From: Rhabditoides inermis
Lineage: Eukaryota; Nematoda; Chromadorea; Rhabditida; Rhabditidae
Assembly: GCA_963966185.1 (NCBI GenBank)
Contig: CAWZYM010000332.1
Coordinates: forward strand, 172,001 to 236,000
DNA length: 64,000 nt
Reading direction: 5' to 3'
Below the pieces are notes generated by a model. That model saw nothing but the letters and a program-made list of their open reading frames with translations, made no database searches and was not told where the DNA came from. Position 1 is the first letter of the stretch. Each line of letters starts with the position of its first letter. Shown here in pieces: positions 48,601-57,755 of this stretch. Both the position numbers and the translations under genes were made by a program.

Positions 48601-51600
48601 TGCCACTGCATCCACCCTCCTCACCTCCTCTGCGCACCGACTCAACATGTACCCCGCCACCAGGATCAGGGCGAACATTGCCGGAGTGGCAGAGGCGGCG
48701 GAGCAGGTGGGATTATTGTCTTACCGTAGCCCCTGTCCTAAAGAGAGTAGAGTAGGTCGAAATATTTTCCTACCGTAATACTGAAAGAGTGGTGTAGGGT
48801 CAAGTGTTTTCCAATAGGATCGTACCTCGTGACCCTAAGCGAGAAAGTAGATCAAATAACGCGACTCTAAGCTAATAGAGTAGAACAAATTATTCTCCTA
48901 CCGTAATCCTAAAAGAGAGGAGTAGATCGAATGGTTCGTTTTCAGGCAGTGTCGCAGAGTGGTCAAATTTTTCTCCTACCGTAGTCCTAAAGAAAATGGA
49001 GTAAGTGCAGTTATTATCCTGCCGCAACCCTAACGAGAGTGAAATAGATTAAATTATTCGCCTACCACAACCTTAAAGAGAATGAAGTAGGTCGAGAGTG
49101 GAGTAAATTCTTCTTCTACCGTAATCCTAAGCTATTGGAGCATGACGAATGATTCCATGTTCAGGCAGTGTCACAAGGCCTCCGTCGCGTGGTGGTGTGT
49201 GTGGAGTGCGGCGAGCTGTGCCACATGTGGGACAAGGGATGGAAGAGGTGGGTGGAGAATTCTCTAGCCATCAAGTCGGCTGGCTTTTTTCCTTTCCTTT
49301 CGCGCTCAACTTCGCGCTCACTGGGAAAAAAACTAGAGCGTCTTTCGATTCGCTATGCCTCTTCATCTGCAACATCGCAATTTATGAGAGAAACATTTGA
49401 GTTTTGAAGCAATCATTTGTTTGAAAGTTAGTTTAGGTAATGTTGTGTTGTCACAAAGGTTTTTTTTGAGGTGGGTGGGAGATGATTAAATTACGTTTCG
49501 AACTTTTACTGGACCATCGATCATCGCTTCATTATATTATTACATACAAAAAATGTTGCTTGAGCGCAACGCAACAGGTGAATAGATGAAAATTGGTGAA
49601 TCTTGGCGGGCACTGGATGATTTAACTCAATTAATCGTTGTCGTCGTAAAATGAATAGCATTAATTTCAGAAACGTATTTCTCATAGTTGTGTTTTCACA
49701 GATCGGACGGCTCGTTCTACCAGAATCGCTGGGTGTACGACAAGGCGCGGAGGGCAGCGAGGGGATTAGAGGTGGGCATAGGGTTCCGTATGTTTTGGGG
49801 GCCTCTTTTTCGTGTATTCACTGTTTGTATTGGTACTGTTTGGTGTTTTTATGTCAGATTTCGGAATTGTGCACCTGTTTGTTGCTTCTAGCTCCATCTG
49901 ATGTACCAGAACCGTTCTGTTTGTTTCTAGTTCAAAAACGAGTAAAAGAGAGAGGGGGGATAGAGAGAGAGGGAGAGCGAGAGAGGAATAGATAAAGAGA
50001 GATCAGCTGTATTTGATTTCTTTCAGCTGCACCTGGTGTACCAGGACCGCTCGGTGCACCCGGCAGTGGAGTGGGAGATGGCCGAGGGACTGGCCGAGGA
50101 GGGTAGTAGCTATCCCATGCAGAGGTGGGGGAAAGGTTTTGGACAGTATGTAGTCGTTCATCTGCCTAGAAGCGGCAGAAGTAGACGAATGACCTATCTA
50201 ATTCTGACTATATTTCATGGGGAGTTTGTGGTTTTTTTTTTGAGAAGAAAGGAGTTCTTTAGAAGGTATTAGGAGAAAGTAATGATAATTTCTTGGCTGT
50301 CCGCACTGGTTGGGTGTTGAAAAAAAGTGAGGGTTGTTGCAGGGAGTATCGCAGAGCTGGTATGGAGTGATGTCAATGAACTGTGTTGATAACACTTTTT
50401 AACCAATTAAATCGAACGAAGCAGTCGCATATTCAACATATTTCCTCCCAGCACGCGAAGTCATCCGGGATTGCAACTTGTCCACATTTCAAAAAATTAG
50501 GCCGTAGCCTAGGTATACTGGCATGGAAATGAACTACTTTCAATTAAAATACTCTATAGGTAAGATACACAGTAAACCCCTATTCAAATGTAACTGAAAA
50601 TGCCAAAGTCCACTACTGTCTGGTAGCCTAATTTCTGCGTAAGAAACCTTAATTTCTGCATAACGGTACACTCTTATCCGGAACATAAGGTAACCATTGT
50701 AGGTTAGGCTAATTTCTTATTAGCTTAGGTTAATTTCCACATAAGGGTTTATGTTACCCCGAAATAAACCTTTGCTATACGGAAATTAGTGTTTCTCAAA
50801 AGCTTATCCCGCAGATAGGTTAACGAAAATCTTCGGAGAGGAGTTATTGCTAGTTCTGCACCGGTCACGTATGCATTGTTGGTATGAAACGTATTTGTTG
50901 TTTAGGAACGATCGCTCTCGGCTGCCGTCTCTGGACGAGTCGACGGGCCAGCAACACGCGCCGTTGGAGAAGCTCACGGGAACCGGGTAATACTATACGG
51001 TTTCATAAGAACGAAATACAGTAATGTAAAGAGATAATAACAAGATAGTGCATGAGGGGCGTTTGTTTGCATATTTTTGATGTGTTGTTATGTGCGCTGT
51101 CGCCGCCAGGCTAGCTGGCACTTCGTCTTCCTCTAATTGATGGATCGACATCACAGAGCGCGACTCTTGTCGAGAATAGAATAAAGTTTTGAGATTGGTC
51201 TATTCGAACACGTTGACCTACTCCGAACATCATTTCTACCCACTATACAAGAGAAAGAAGGAACGGACAATTCTCGTTTCAGCACCTTGCGCGTGCGTCT
51301 TCTGAAACGCGGCACTGGTCGCCTGGAATGCGGTGTTGTGTGGGATACGGTGGACGGTGGTCCCGCCGCAAACGGCCTGACCGATCAGCTGCTCGACGGC
51401 AAGGCGCAGCCGGTCGATCAGCTACTGTGCGCACTGAGACAGGTAGGAATTCGGAATAACGGAACATTGAAATAAGTTATTCTTTTTCATTGGAATATTC
51501 AATGCATCGTATCCGCTCAGCGGTTGTGTTATCTGAAACAGAAAACTATGTACTGTGTTGTTTAAGCTGGAGAGTATTTCATTTTGCATACTATTTTTCT

Positions 51601-53108
51601 CCACACCTTTTCAGCTGAAGTCGCCCCTTGATTGAAGAATAGCTCATACATTTTCACGTCAAGGACACTGTTGTCTTAGAGACTGGTTCTCTCATGCATT
51701 TTTTGCATAGTGTTTCTCTGTTTTACTGCTAGTTCTCGCCCCTTCCCCCACTCACTCTCTTCTCTATTCCATGTAATCCGAGGACGCAATGAGATTGTTT
51801 TTTATGCAGAGATCTTCGCCCTTTGAAAACCAAAAAACGTGTCATGACTCACACAATGTACTAGACAAGTGAGAAACGACTAGAATACTAAAAAAAATAC
51901 TACTGGTTATAATACGGATGCCTGCTCTCGACATGTTTACGAGTGTTTTTTTTGGGAATTTGGAATGAAGGCTGAATCGAGAGAAACGCGGGGTTGATGA
52001 GTGGATCTGACTAGTCGTCCCGTGTGTTTGTCACTTTAAGCTCGCAACGTCGCAACTCGCAACATATTTGCAATCACAGCTATCCAGTTTTCGAGTTGTC
52101 GTTATACAATGAAGAATAACTACGCAGCTAAATTGGGTGTGATTTACCGTATGTGATTGAATTGAAAACGTGTTGCGAAAGCGAAAAATTCAAATGCGTT
52201 GAAATAGAAGTGTTGTTACATTAGATCGGCGTGATGTCTCGTCATGTTTGCGTGTGGGACTGAAATCATCCGGGAATATACGGTAAACTTTTTTGACGTG
52301 GAATTGTCATGATCTCACAGATTTTGTCAAGTGAGAAATGATTTTCTAAAAAGGGGTACGATTGTAGCGTCTCCTCCAATGAGTATGATATGAACACGAT
52401 CGTGATAGAGATTCGATTCTGAAATGGATGAAGAGACGGGATGATGAGAGTGCCACAGCGATCAAGTGTGTTTTGTCAAGTATAGTTGTAATTGTTGTAG
52501 TTTTAGATAAGTACAGAAAAATGTTTTCCCGTAAACGCTATGTCTTGACATGTAAGTGCATATTGAAACAACACAAGGATTGTGAATAACGTGCGTTATG
52601 AATGGCGTGAATTACTTCCGTAAACGTTAGCCAGAATGATTCACATTACATGTAATGTTAATTTTTACATGTTTACATGCGTGATCGAGTATTTGGAAAC
52701 ATCTTTTTGAGCAAATATTTATTGCGTGTGCGATTAGAGAAAAAGAGGATTAGACAGTGTGGTCAGAAATGGAACATATTTAAGCGTGTTCAAAATTATA
52801 ATTTATCGATAACCAAATTATCCATTTCAGGCCCGCGCACAGTCTGTCACATGTATTGTGATTCGATCGGACAACAAACGCCTGTTCCAGTCGGTCACAC
52901 AATGGATGCCCAAGTGGAAGGTTTGTTTGTATACTTGTTTACTTGTTTACTTGTTTACTTGTTTACCCGTCTTCACTCGTGGTTCCAGGAGGATGGATGG
53001 CGCAACTCGAAGGGCAAAGCAATTGCGCAGGCAGAGAAGTGGATGGAAGCGGATCGACTCTCGAGCGGCATCCAGGTTAGAAAGGGGCATTTTTTAGAGG
53101 GAGAGAAG

Positions 53109-53179
<71 letters not shown>

Positions 53180-53607
53180 GAGAGAGAGAGAGTGAGAGAG
53201 AGAGAGAGAGAAGAGAGAGGTGAGCCTCATATTCTCGTGCGCGTCACTTTTTCTCTGCTCTTGAAGCGGTTCTTGCAATATGCGCGCCGGCAGATCTATG
53301 CATATTTATCATATGGCAATATCTTGGCGCCTATTGCGATGGGCAGCCGACGGTGTGTGTGGTCCTCGTGTAATATGCAGCCGGCAACGAGGCTACTGTT
53401 GGCAATCTAGACTAGATGCTGGCAAAAACGACTGTTTAGAGAGGGTGGGTGATGCAAGCATTGCCGTATTTTTAGATTGTTTGGGACGTCATCGACGATG
53501 TGGATTCGAGCGACGTCGCTGCGGTGGAGAAGATGAAGGAGAAGGAGCAGAAGAGGGAGAAAGGGGAGGAGAAGGAGTCTCGCTTGATTATGGAGAAGGC
53601 ACTTTGA
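41285..53607 (+). CDS. Protein with three tandem degenerate RNase H1-like domains, probable mitochondrial targeting
   Basis: Sixteen exons join in phase to 586 aa: 41285-41466, 41708-41765, 42155-42259, 42461-42535, 42792-42896, 45508-45592, 46086-46233, 48505-48706, 49165-49247, 49702-49771, 50027-50124, 50906-50986, 51283-51442, 52831-52920, 52989-53075 and 53476-53607. The first 60 residues are rich in R, K and S with few acids, like a mitochondrial presequence; a second start at 41372 keeps that character. Three copies of the RNase H1 fold follow (about residues 61-203, 244-403 and 431-570). Each matches the strands G-V-Y-W-G / G-V-V-W, the helix A-I-Q-Q / A-A-E-Q, and the W-x-x-G-W-K region. 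Active-site acids are mostly lost: V-Y-C-T-G for V-Y-T-D-G in domain 1; N for E and E for D in domain 2. Only K-T-D (domain 1) and R-S-D (domain 3) keep the third acid. Catalysis is unlikely; nucleic-acid or protein binding is inferred. Confidence 0.78.
42536..42781. repeat. GA/CAGA microsatellite filling an intron
   Basis: Starts directly after the donor of exon 42461-42535 and fills nearly the whole intron with GA, GACA and GAGACACA runs. Confidence 0.95.
43020..45224 (+). mobile_element. 5'-truncated non-LTR retrotransposon (LINE)
   Basis: Contains one reverse-transcriptase open frame (43032-44606), about 600 bp of 3' UTR, and a tail TAATAAATTCATTCATTCATT at about 45202-45224. Short tandem 3' tails of this kind are known from CR1/L2-related LINEs. 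No endonuclease domain precedes the RT, so the copy is 5'-truncated. It is inserted in sense orientation in the intron between the RNase H-like exons at 42792-42896 and 45508-45592. Those exons still join in phase. Confidence 0.88.
43032..44606 (+). CDS. LINE reverse transcriptase (CR1/jockey-type), N-terminally truncated
   Basis: A 524-aa open frame with the RT blocks in order: S-Y-R-P-I-A-I-C-S, the template-contact G-F-R-S-Q-R-S, motif A D-Y-R-K-A-F-D-K-V, motif B S-G-V-P-Q-G-T-V-L-G-P, and motif C F-A-D-D-V-K-L-Y (F replaces the common Y). The thumb-like C-terminal part, with P-V-W-N-P-H and a following A-L-E-R-V-Q-R-Y, is typical of jockey/CR1 ORF2 proteins. The expected N-terminal endonuclease is absent. 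The frame is uninterrupted, which suggests a fairly recent insertion. The true ORF2 start is missing; the first ATG here is only the first within the fragment. Confidence 0.9.
   Translation: MPSLYPWDVTPFLRRLKQSCSLPFDAIPPIVLRKCASEFSLPLSIIFNVSLRDGVVPTAWKTAHVTPILKPGGDSSLVTSYRPIAICSALSKIIERIVRKHLIMFLESRSLLSHHQYGFRSQRSVTSQMLVCFNDWISATADGKFTDIVYFDYRKAFDKVNIEKLVAKCESFGLRGAILVWLKEFLSSRMFRVRVNESFSDIVGSPSGVPQGTVLGPILFILYLTGIETGLPPGVRFRAFADDVKLYISYDRASAGTAHAALQLAIRHIIEWSRLWQLELADSKCSVVHLGRGNPAHEYSLGDTVLSSSERIRDLGLQVDSSANPCLNACVRAQSAMNRARLLLRSITTDDQRILITLYKTYVLPILEFASPVWNPHLMKDIRALERVQRYFTRIVFYRVYPCDSYPQSMADYSFRLKTLGLVSLSERRARSDLILAHKMFKGLVSTRFSSLFRIKPSRGRHETFALHIKATRSTLLHNCFALRTARYIVTLSKSHPRIFGKKHSIFAKTLSRIDLTKILQLKS
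45413..45492. repeat. Cluster of GTGATATCAC palindromes
   Basis: Several AGTGATATCACT-type palindromes and half sites in 80 bp, ending about 15 bp before the exon acceptor at 45507. Likely local duplications of a short palindrome. Confidence 0.8.
46471..48050 (+). mobile_element. 1580-bp TTAA-flanked element with short inverted ends
   Basis: The left end reads AGAAGAACTCCGGGGAA. The complement of the right end reads AGAAGAACTCCGAGGAA, so 16 of 17 bases match. TTAA lies directly outside both ends (46467-46470 and 48051-48054). Inside are the hairpin at 47077-47127, GTTAGGCT inverted pairs near 46611-46670, and exon-like open stretches at 47160-47249, 47445-47574 and 47716-47880, the latter two R-rich. 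They could be remnants of an element-borne gene, but no transposase was recognised. Host exons on either side (46086-46233 and 48505-48706) join in phase across it, so it is an intron insertion. Confidence 0.7.
47077..47127. repeat. Perfect 16-bp stem hairpin
   Basis: TAGGTGTCTTTGTATA is followed 19 bases later by its exact complement. It lies inside the TTAA-flanked element. Confidence 0.9.
48716..49150. repeat. Degenerate minisatellite, unit about 45-60 bp
   Basis: Roughly eight diverged units built from TTCTCCTACCGTAATCCTAAAGAG-AGTGGAGTAGATCGAA-like sequence fill most of the intron between exons 48505-48706 and 49165-49247. One unit also carries a copy of the downstream acceptor (TTCAGGCAGTGTC at 48941). 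Confidence 0.85.
49890..49920 (+). pseudogene. Diverged copy of the 5' end of the next exon (pseudo-exon or alternative exon)
   Basis: A CTTCTAG acceptor-like site leads into a frame reading L-H-L-M-Y-Q-N-R-S-V. The true exon 135 bp downstream (50027) starts L-H-L-V-Y-Q-D-R-S-V. Of seven differences in ten codons, five are at third positions. The frame reaches a stop two codons later. Confidence 0.65.
52921..52988 (+). repeat. Short intron made of TTGTTTAC repeats
   Basis: A 68-bp intron of the RNase H-like gene. Its first two thirds are TTGTTTAC copies that begin right at the GT donor. Confidence 0.85.
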
Positions 53608-53956
53608 ATCTTTGAATGAATGGGTGCGACTGCCTATCCCCTATCTCTCATCTATTATCAATGCACCCGAGCGTTCATTTCTAACTGCCTTCTTTTCAAA
53701 GTTCTATGATAACAGAGTTATTTATCGCAATGTTGTTGCGACTTGTTCTGTTGACGTTGTTTGTGCAATGTTGCAGCTTCTTTTGTCATTGTGGCTTGCG
53801 TAAACGTGACGTATGAAGCTTGTTGATAAATGTTAAATATCTTTATATTATAACATTTGTGTATGGATTGGATTCTCTGCGGAAAGTGCTTCAAAGAAGG
53901 TTGACGGACTGTTGTTGTGAAGGTTGCATAGATTTATAATTATGGATGTTGAGATG

Positions 53957-54029
<73 letters not shown>

Positions 54030-54110
54030 TGGACACATAAGAAATCAGGGAAAAACGGCAACTGTACAAAGCTCGAATTACACTCTATAAAAGGAAAAGC
54101 GCTTGTGAGA

Positions 54111-54148
<38 letters not shown>

Positions 54149-54698
54149 TTCCATGAGTGCTTGTAGTCTACCACAATGGCCAGTATTCCGATTGTAATCG
54201 TGCCAACAGCAAATTGTCGGAATTGTGTGTTTGGTTGCTCTTCCAATTCGTTGTTCACGTCAAATATGTAAATGACGTGATTGCTAGGCTCTCAGGCACG
54301 TGTGTAGATGGCTTTGGATCGCTTACCGTATCTGTGGGTGGATGGGCGGTGCCTAGTCGACTGAGGTATAAGAGAGGAGGGAGAGGAGCCTACTTGTGAG
54401 GACTGACGACACATCGTTGTCTTCGTCTTCCTAGTTTTTATGATGTATGAGTGCATGCCATAAAACATTTTTTGCGTGTTATGTTTTAATATTACTGATT
54501 GTCCCCCAAAATAACACGATTTTATTTTTGTTATTCAGTCTGCAGAAAATCTCAGAGTTCTATGAATATTCTAAGTGGGTGGCAGTTGTTGCTAGCTGTT
54601 TTCAATTATTGTGATGTATACAACATGTAGTAGCGATCACTACATTATACACGAAACGACTCTACCTAAAGAAACCTCTCTTCTCTCTCTCCCTCTCC

Positions 54699-54738
<40 letters not shown>

Positions 54739-54768
54739 TCCCTCCCCCCTCTCTCTCTCTCCCTCTCC

Positions 54769-54814
<46 letters not shown>

Positions 54815-54841
54815 TCCCTCTCCCTCTCCCTCTCCCTCTCC

Positions 54842-54893
<52 letters not shown>

Positions 54894-55624
54894 CTCTCAT
54901 ATAGGTATCATCCTCTCCGATTCTGCATTCTGGCTTGTCTCATCACGCCAATCCGTTGTCTCTCCGATGGTTGTACGCATATGAAAATAGAAGTACAATC
55001 TCCATCGCAGATTCAGTGCGTGTTTGAGTGACGCCACCTTTTGCAATCAAAATCTCATCGAGTATTCTGATATCAACCCTTTGTGGGAGGTCTTCTGAAG
55101 ATTCGGTAAATTAATGTACTTGATCGCCTTCTTTCATCCTGCGTCTTTGCGGCACGTGTGTGGGCGGTTCCAATTGTCCAATCGGTGTGGAGTAGTCCAC
55201 TCCTTCCCTCCTCGCCCTCTCTTCTTTCTCCATCTCTCACCACTCATTGTCCCTCGATCCAAGCGTTCTCGCTGCAGTTTGCAAAATATTTGTTGTTGTT
55301 CGCACTATATATATTTTTTTGTGTACGGTTCCTCATCGTATAGCTATCAGTTTATATTATCCGTGACAGATGAGCGTTGTTCATGAATGGATTTTGAAAA
55401 GAGCCAAATGAGAAAGAAAGAGAGAGGAAGGGAGGGAGGAAGAAGAGAGGGGTAAACGAGAAAGATATTCCTTCACCTCGTGTTTGTCTCGTCAATCATA
55501 ATGTAAAATAGAAGATAACGTCTACTATTCACTACTCTCAACCTCTCATCTCATTAGTCAGTTTTACGCACAAACCTCGCTTGTTGCTAGCTCCTTCCTC
55601 TATACACTCAACACTTCTCTCCCG

Positions 55625-55664
<40 letters not shown>

Positions 55665-56010
55665 TCTCTCCCTCTCCCTCCCTCTCTCCATCTCCCTCCC
55701 CCTTTCCCTGCAGCGCGCGAATCATATAACAGTGTCTGCGTGAATTATTTGGATGTTTTGTGTACATCCTACATGCGAATCTCTTCACGCAACTGATACG
55801 CTGATATGCCTCGTTTCTCATCCAAAGCGGGGGGAGAATGGAATTGTATAGTGGTAGAGGGGTGGGAGTTGCCTAGCGAACAATAGCATCCCGTTATCAC
55901 TCTGAGACGTGTTCCGTCATTTACTGATTGAAACGTGCCGTGTGTTGTTTGTGTTTGTACGTTTAGACCTTACTTGTTCTTATTTCTTATTGATTTTAAG
56001 TTTTAGGTAT
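53608..56010. other. Repeat-rich intergenic region
   Basis: No gene recognised. It holds GA (53966-54023), AT (54115-54146) and CT microsatellites (54683-54895 and 55629-55690), and scattered short open frames that lack splice-site support. Confidence 0.7.
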
Positions 56011-56017
56011 ACACACA

Positions 56018-56087
56018 ATGATCCGAGGCGTTGTGGCCTGGCTGTTCTGCATTCTGGTGGCAGTGGCTATTGCTCTCCCTATGGCAG

Positions 56088-56139
<52 letters not shown>

Positions 56140-56546
56140 CAAAGATCATCCTCAATGATATGGTAATAGACTGGCTGGTAATTGGAGATTCGTCCAGAAA
56201 AAGAGACTTATGCGAGACTAGCCTGGAATTAGGCGCATGATTCACATGTCACTTCGTATTTCGTACTGCACTTAATGTCAAACGTGTAATTTGTAACTTG
56301 ACCGTAATTTGGTGTGTGTACCTGCAAATTATCTTTGTCTATTTTAGACGAGGAATTCGGTGAGCCGTCGAACGTCTATTTCTTCAAGCGAAGCGACGGT
56401 GAGTGAGAGTTCGCGATATCCGCACGACGACCGAGCAAAAAACACCCCATGCACACAACCGTACACTACGTTTTGCAGGCAGCGTACTTCCATTCGACTC
56501 TCGCAGCGATCTGATCAAGGCGATGCTGAAGTACCGCCGGTATTGA
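56018..56546 (+). CDS. Small secreted, neuropeptide-like precursor (62 aa)
   Basis: Three exons join in phase (56018-56087, 56348-56398, 56479-56546). The first encodes M-I-R-G-V followed by about 16 hydrophobic residues ending A-L-P-M-A, a clear signal peptide. An acidic spacer follows (D-E-E-F-G-E-P). A dibasic K-R after V-Y-F-F would release a 24-residue C-terminal peptide that contains S-D-L-I-K-A-M-L and ends K-Y-R-R-Y at the stop. There is no C-terminal glycine, so amidation is not predicted. A TTTTAG acceptor 12 bases before the ATG fits trans-splicing. The first intron begins with a GA microsatellite. The family was not recognised. The R-x-R-Y-type end loosely recalls NPY/NPF-like peptides, but that is only a resemblance. 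Confidence 0.7.
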
Positions 56547-57034
56547 TTAACCCTAATCGATAATCAATCGATAAACGCCCCCGCCCGCCCGCCAACTGAT
56601 CTACCCGATCTCCGCCACAGTAGATCTCTCGTTTGCCATGATTTCTCTTTTCGTCTGCGATAAACAGATTCACGTGTGGTTATTCTATGGGGGGGGGGGC
56701 TATTCTCATATAATTTTCATTTGATTACTTCTTTGAATTTCGCTCTTCTCGGATTGCACGCATTTGACAAATGTGTCACAAAGCACGCGAGTCCTGTCTC
56801 GAAATAGAGTGAGGGCAGGAAATGAAAGAATGAAACCGCCAAACCACTATGACATCACCGCCGCAAGACGGAAAGTGGCGAGAGAGCGCGGCTTTTCGAG
56901 AGTGCGCAGACGGCGCGGTAACAGCTGACCTGCAATCGATACTGAGTCTCGAGGCGTGATTGTAGTGGATCAGTAGTGTGGCGTGAGAGCTGCGCAGTGT
57001 TTTTCTCGTCTTTTACATTTACTTCTTTACCGTA
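56547..57034. other. Intergenic region
   Basis: A CCCGCCCGCC-rich stretch follows the stop codon and a 10-base G run lies near 56690. It ends with CGTATCCAG one base before the next ATG, a likely trans-splice acceptor. No gene was seen. Confidence 0.6.
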
Positions 57035-57040
57035 TCCAGA

Positions 57041-57703
57041 ATGCGGTTACTGTGGGTCTGTCTTCTGCTACCCCTTTTCTGCTCCGTAGCGCTGGAGGGA
57101 AGCAGCCGCGCCGACCGACTCACAGGTGAGGGCGCTTATCACTCACTATCACCGGTGCGCCATATCAGTTCGAGCGTGTATGAATCATGATACAAGCTTA
57201 TGTTGTATTGTTCTGATTCATGTTTGAAGTGTGTCTTGAAATATCCGAGAGCGTGGCTCACGATTTCTGCGTAAACTAGGGACTAGGCATAATGGAAATT
57301 CACGATATTTTCACCGGGATAATTCCGATAGCTTATTTCGAACCTAATATAGTTGGGAGGTTGACGCAGAATACTGGAAGTGCATTTTGGACAAGAGTCA
57401 AGGTGCAGTCAGTATCTTCAAAAGCGATTCTGAAGTGTTCTCTTAGGCGTTCCGAGTTTAGTAAAGCGTCTGTCTGTATCACACATGTTAAACATGCCGA
57501 AGTCGAGCTGACCGCAACGGCAAATTGAACTGGGAAGTTGCAGACAGTGCGGACAGTTTCGAAGTCAAAAGCATCCGATTCGAAGACACTGACATGTAAC
57601 GTGTACGTGTTGGCAGGGTCGTCGTCAGTACCGGATGAGCAAGTGGGGTTCTGGCCGACCTGCGCCGCGTGCACCGTCGGCATCGCTGCCGCATCGTGAG
57701 TCA

Positions 57704-57755
<52 letters not shown>

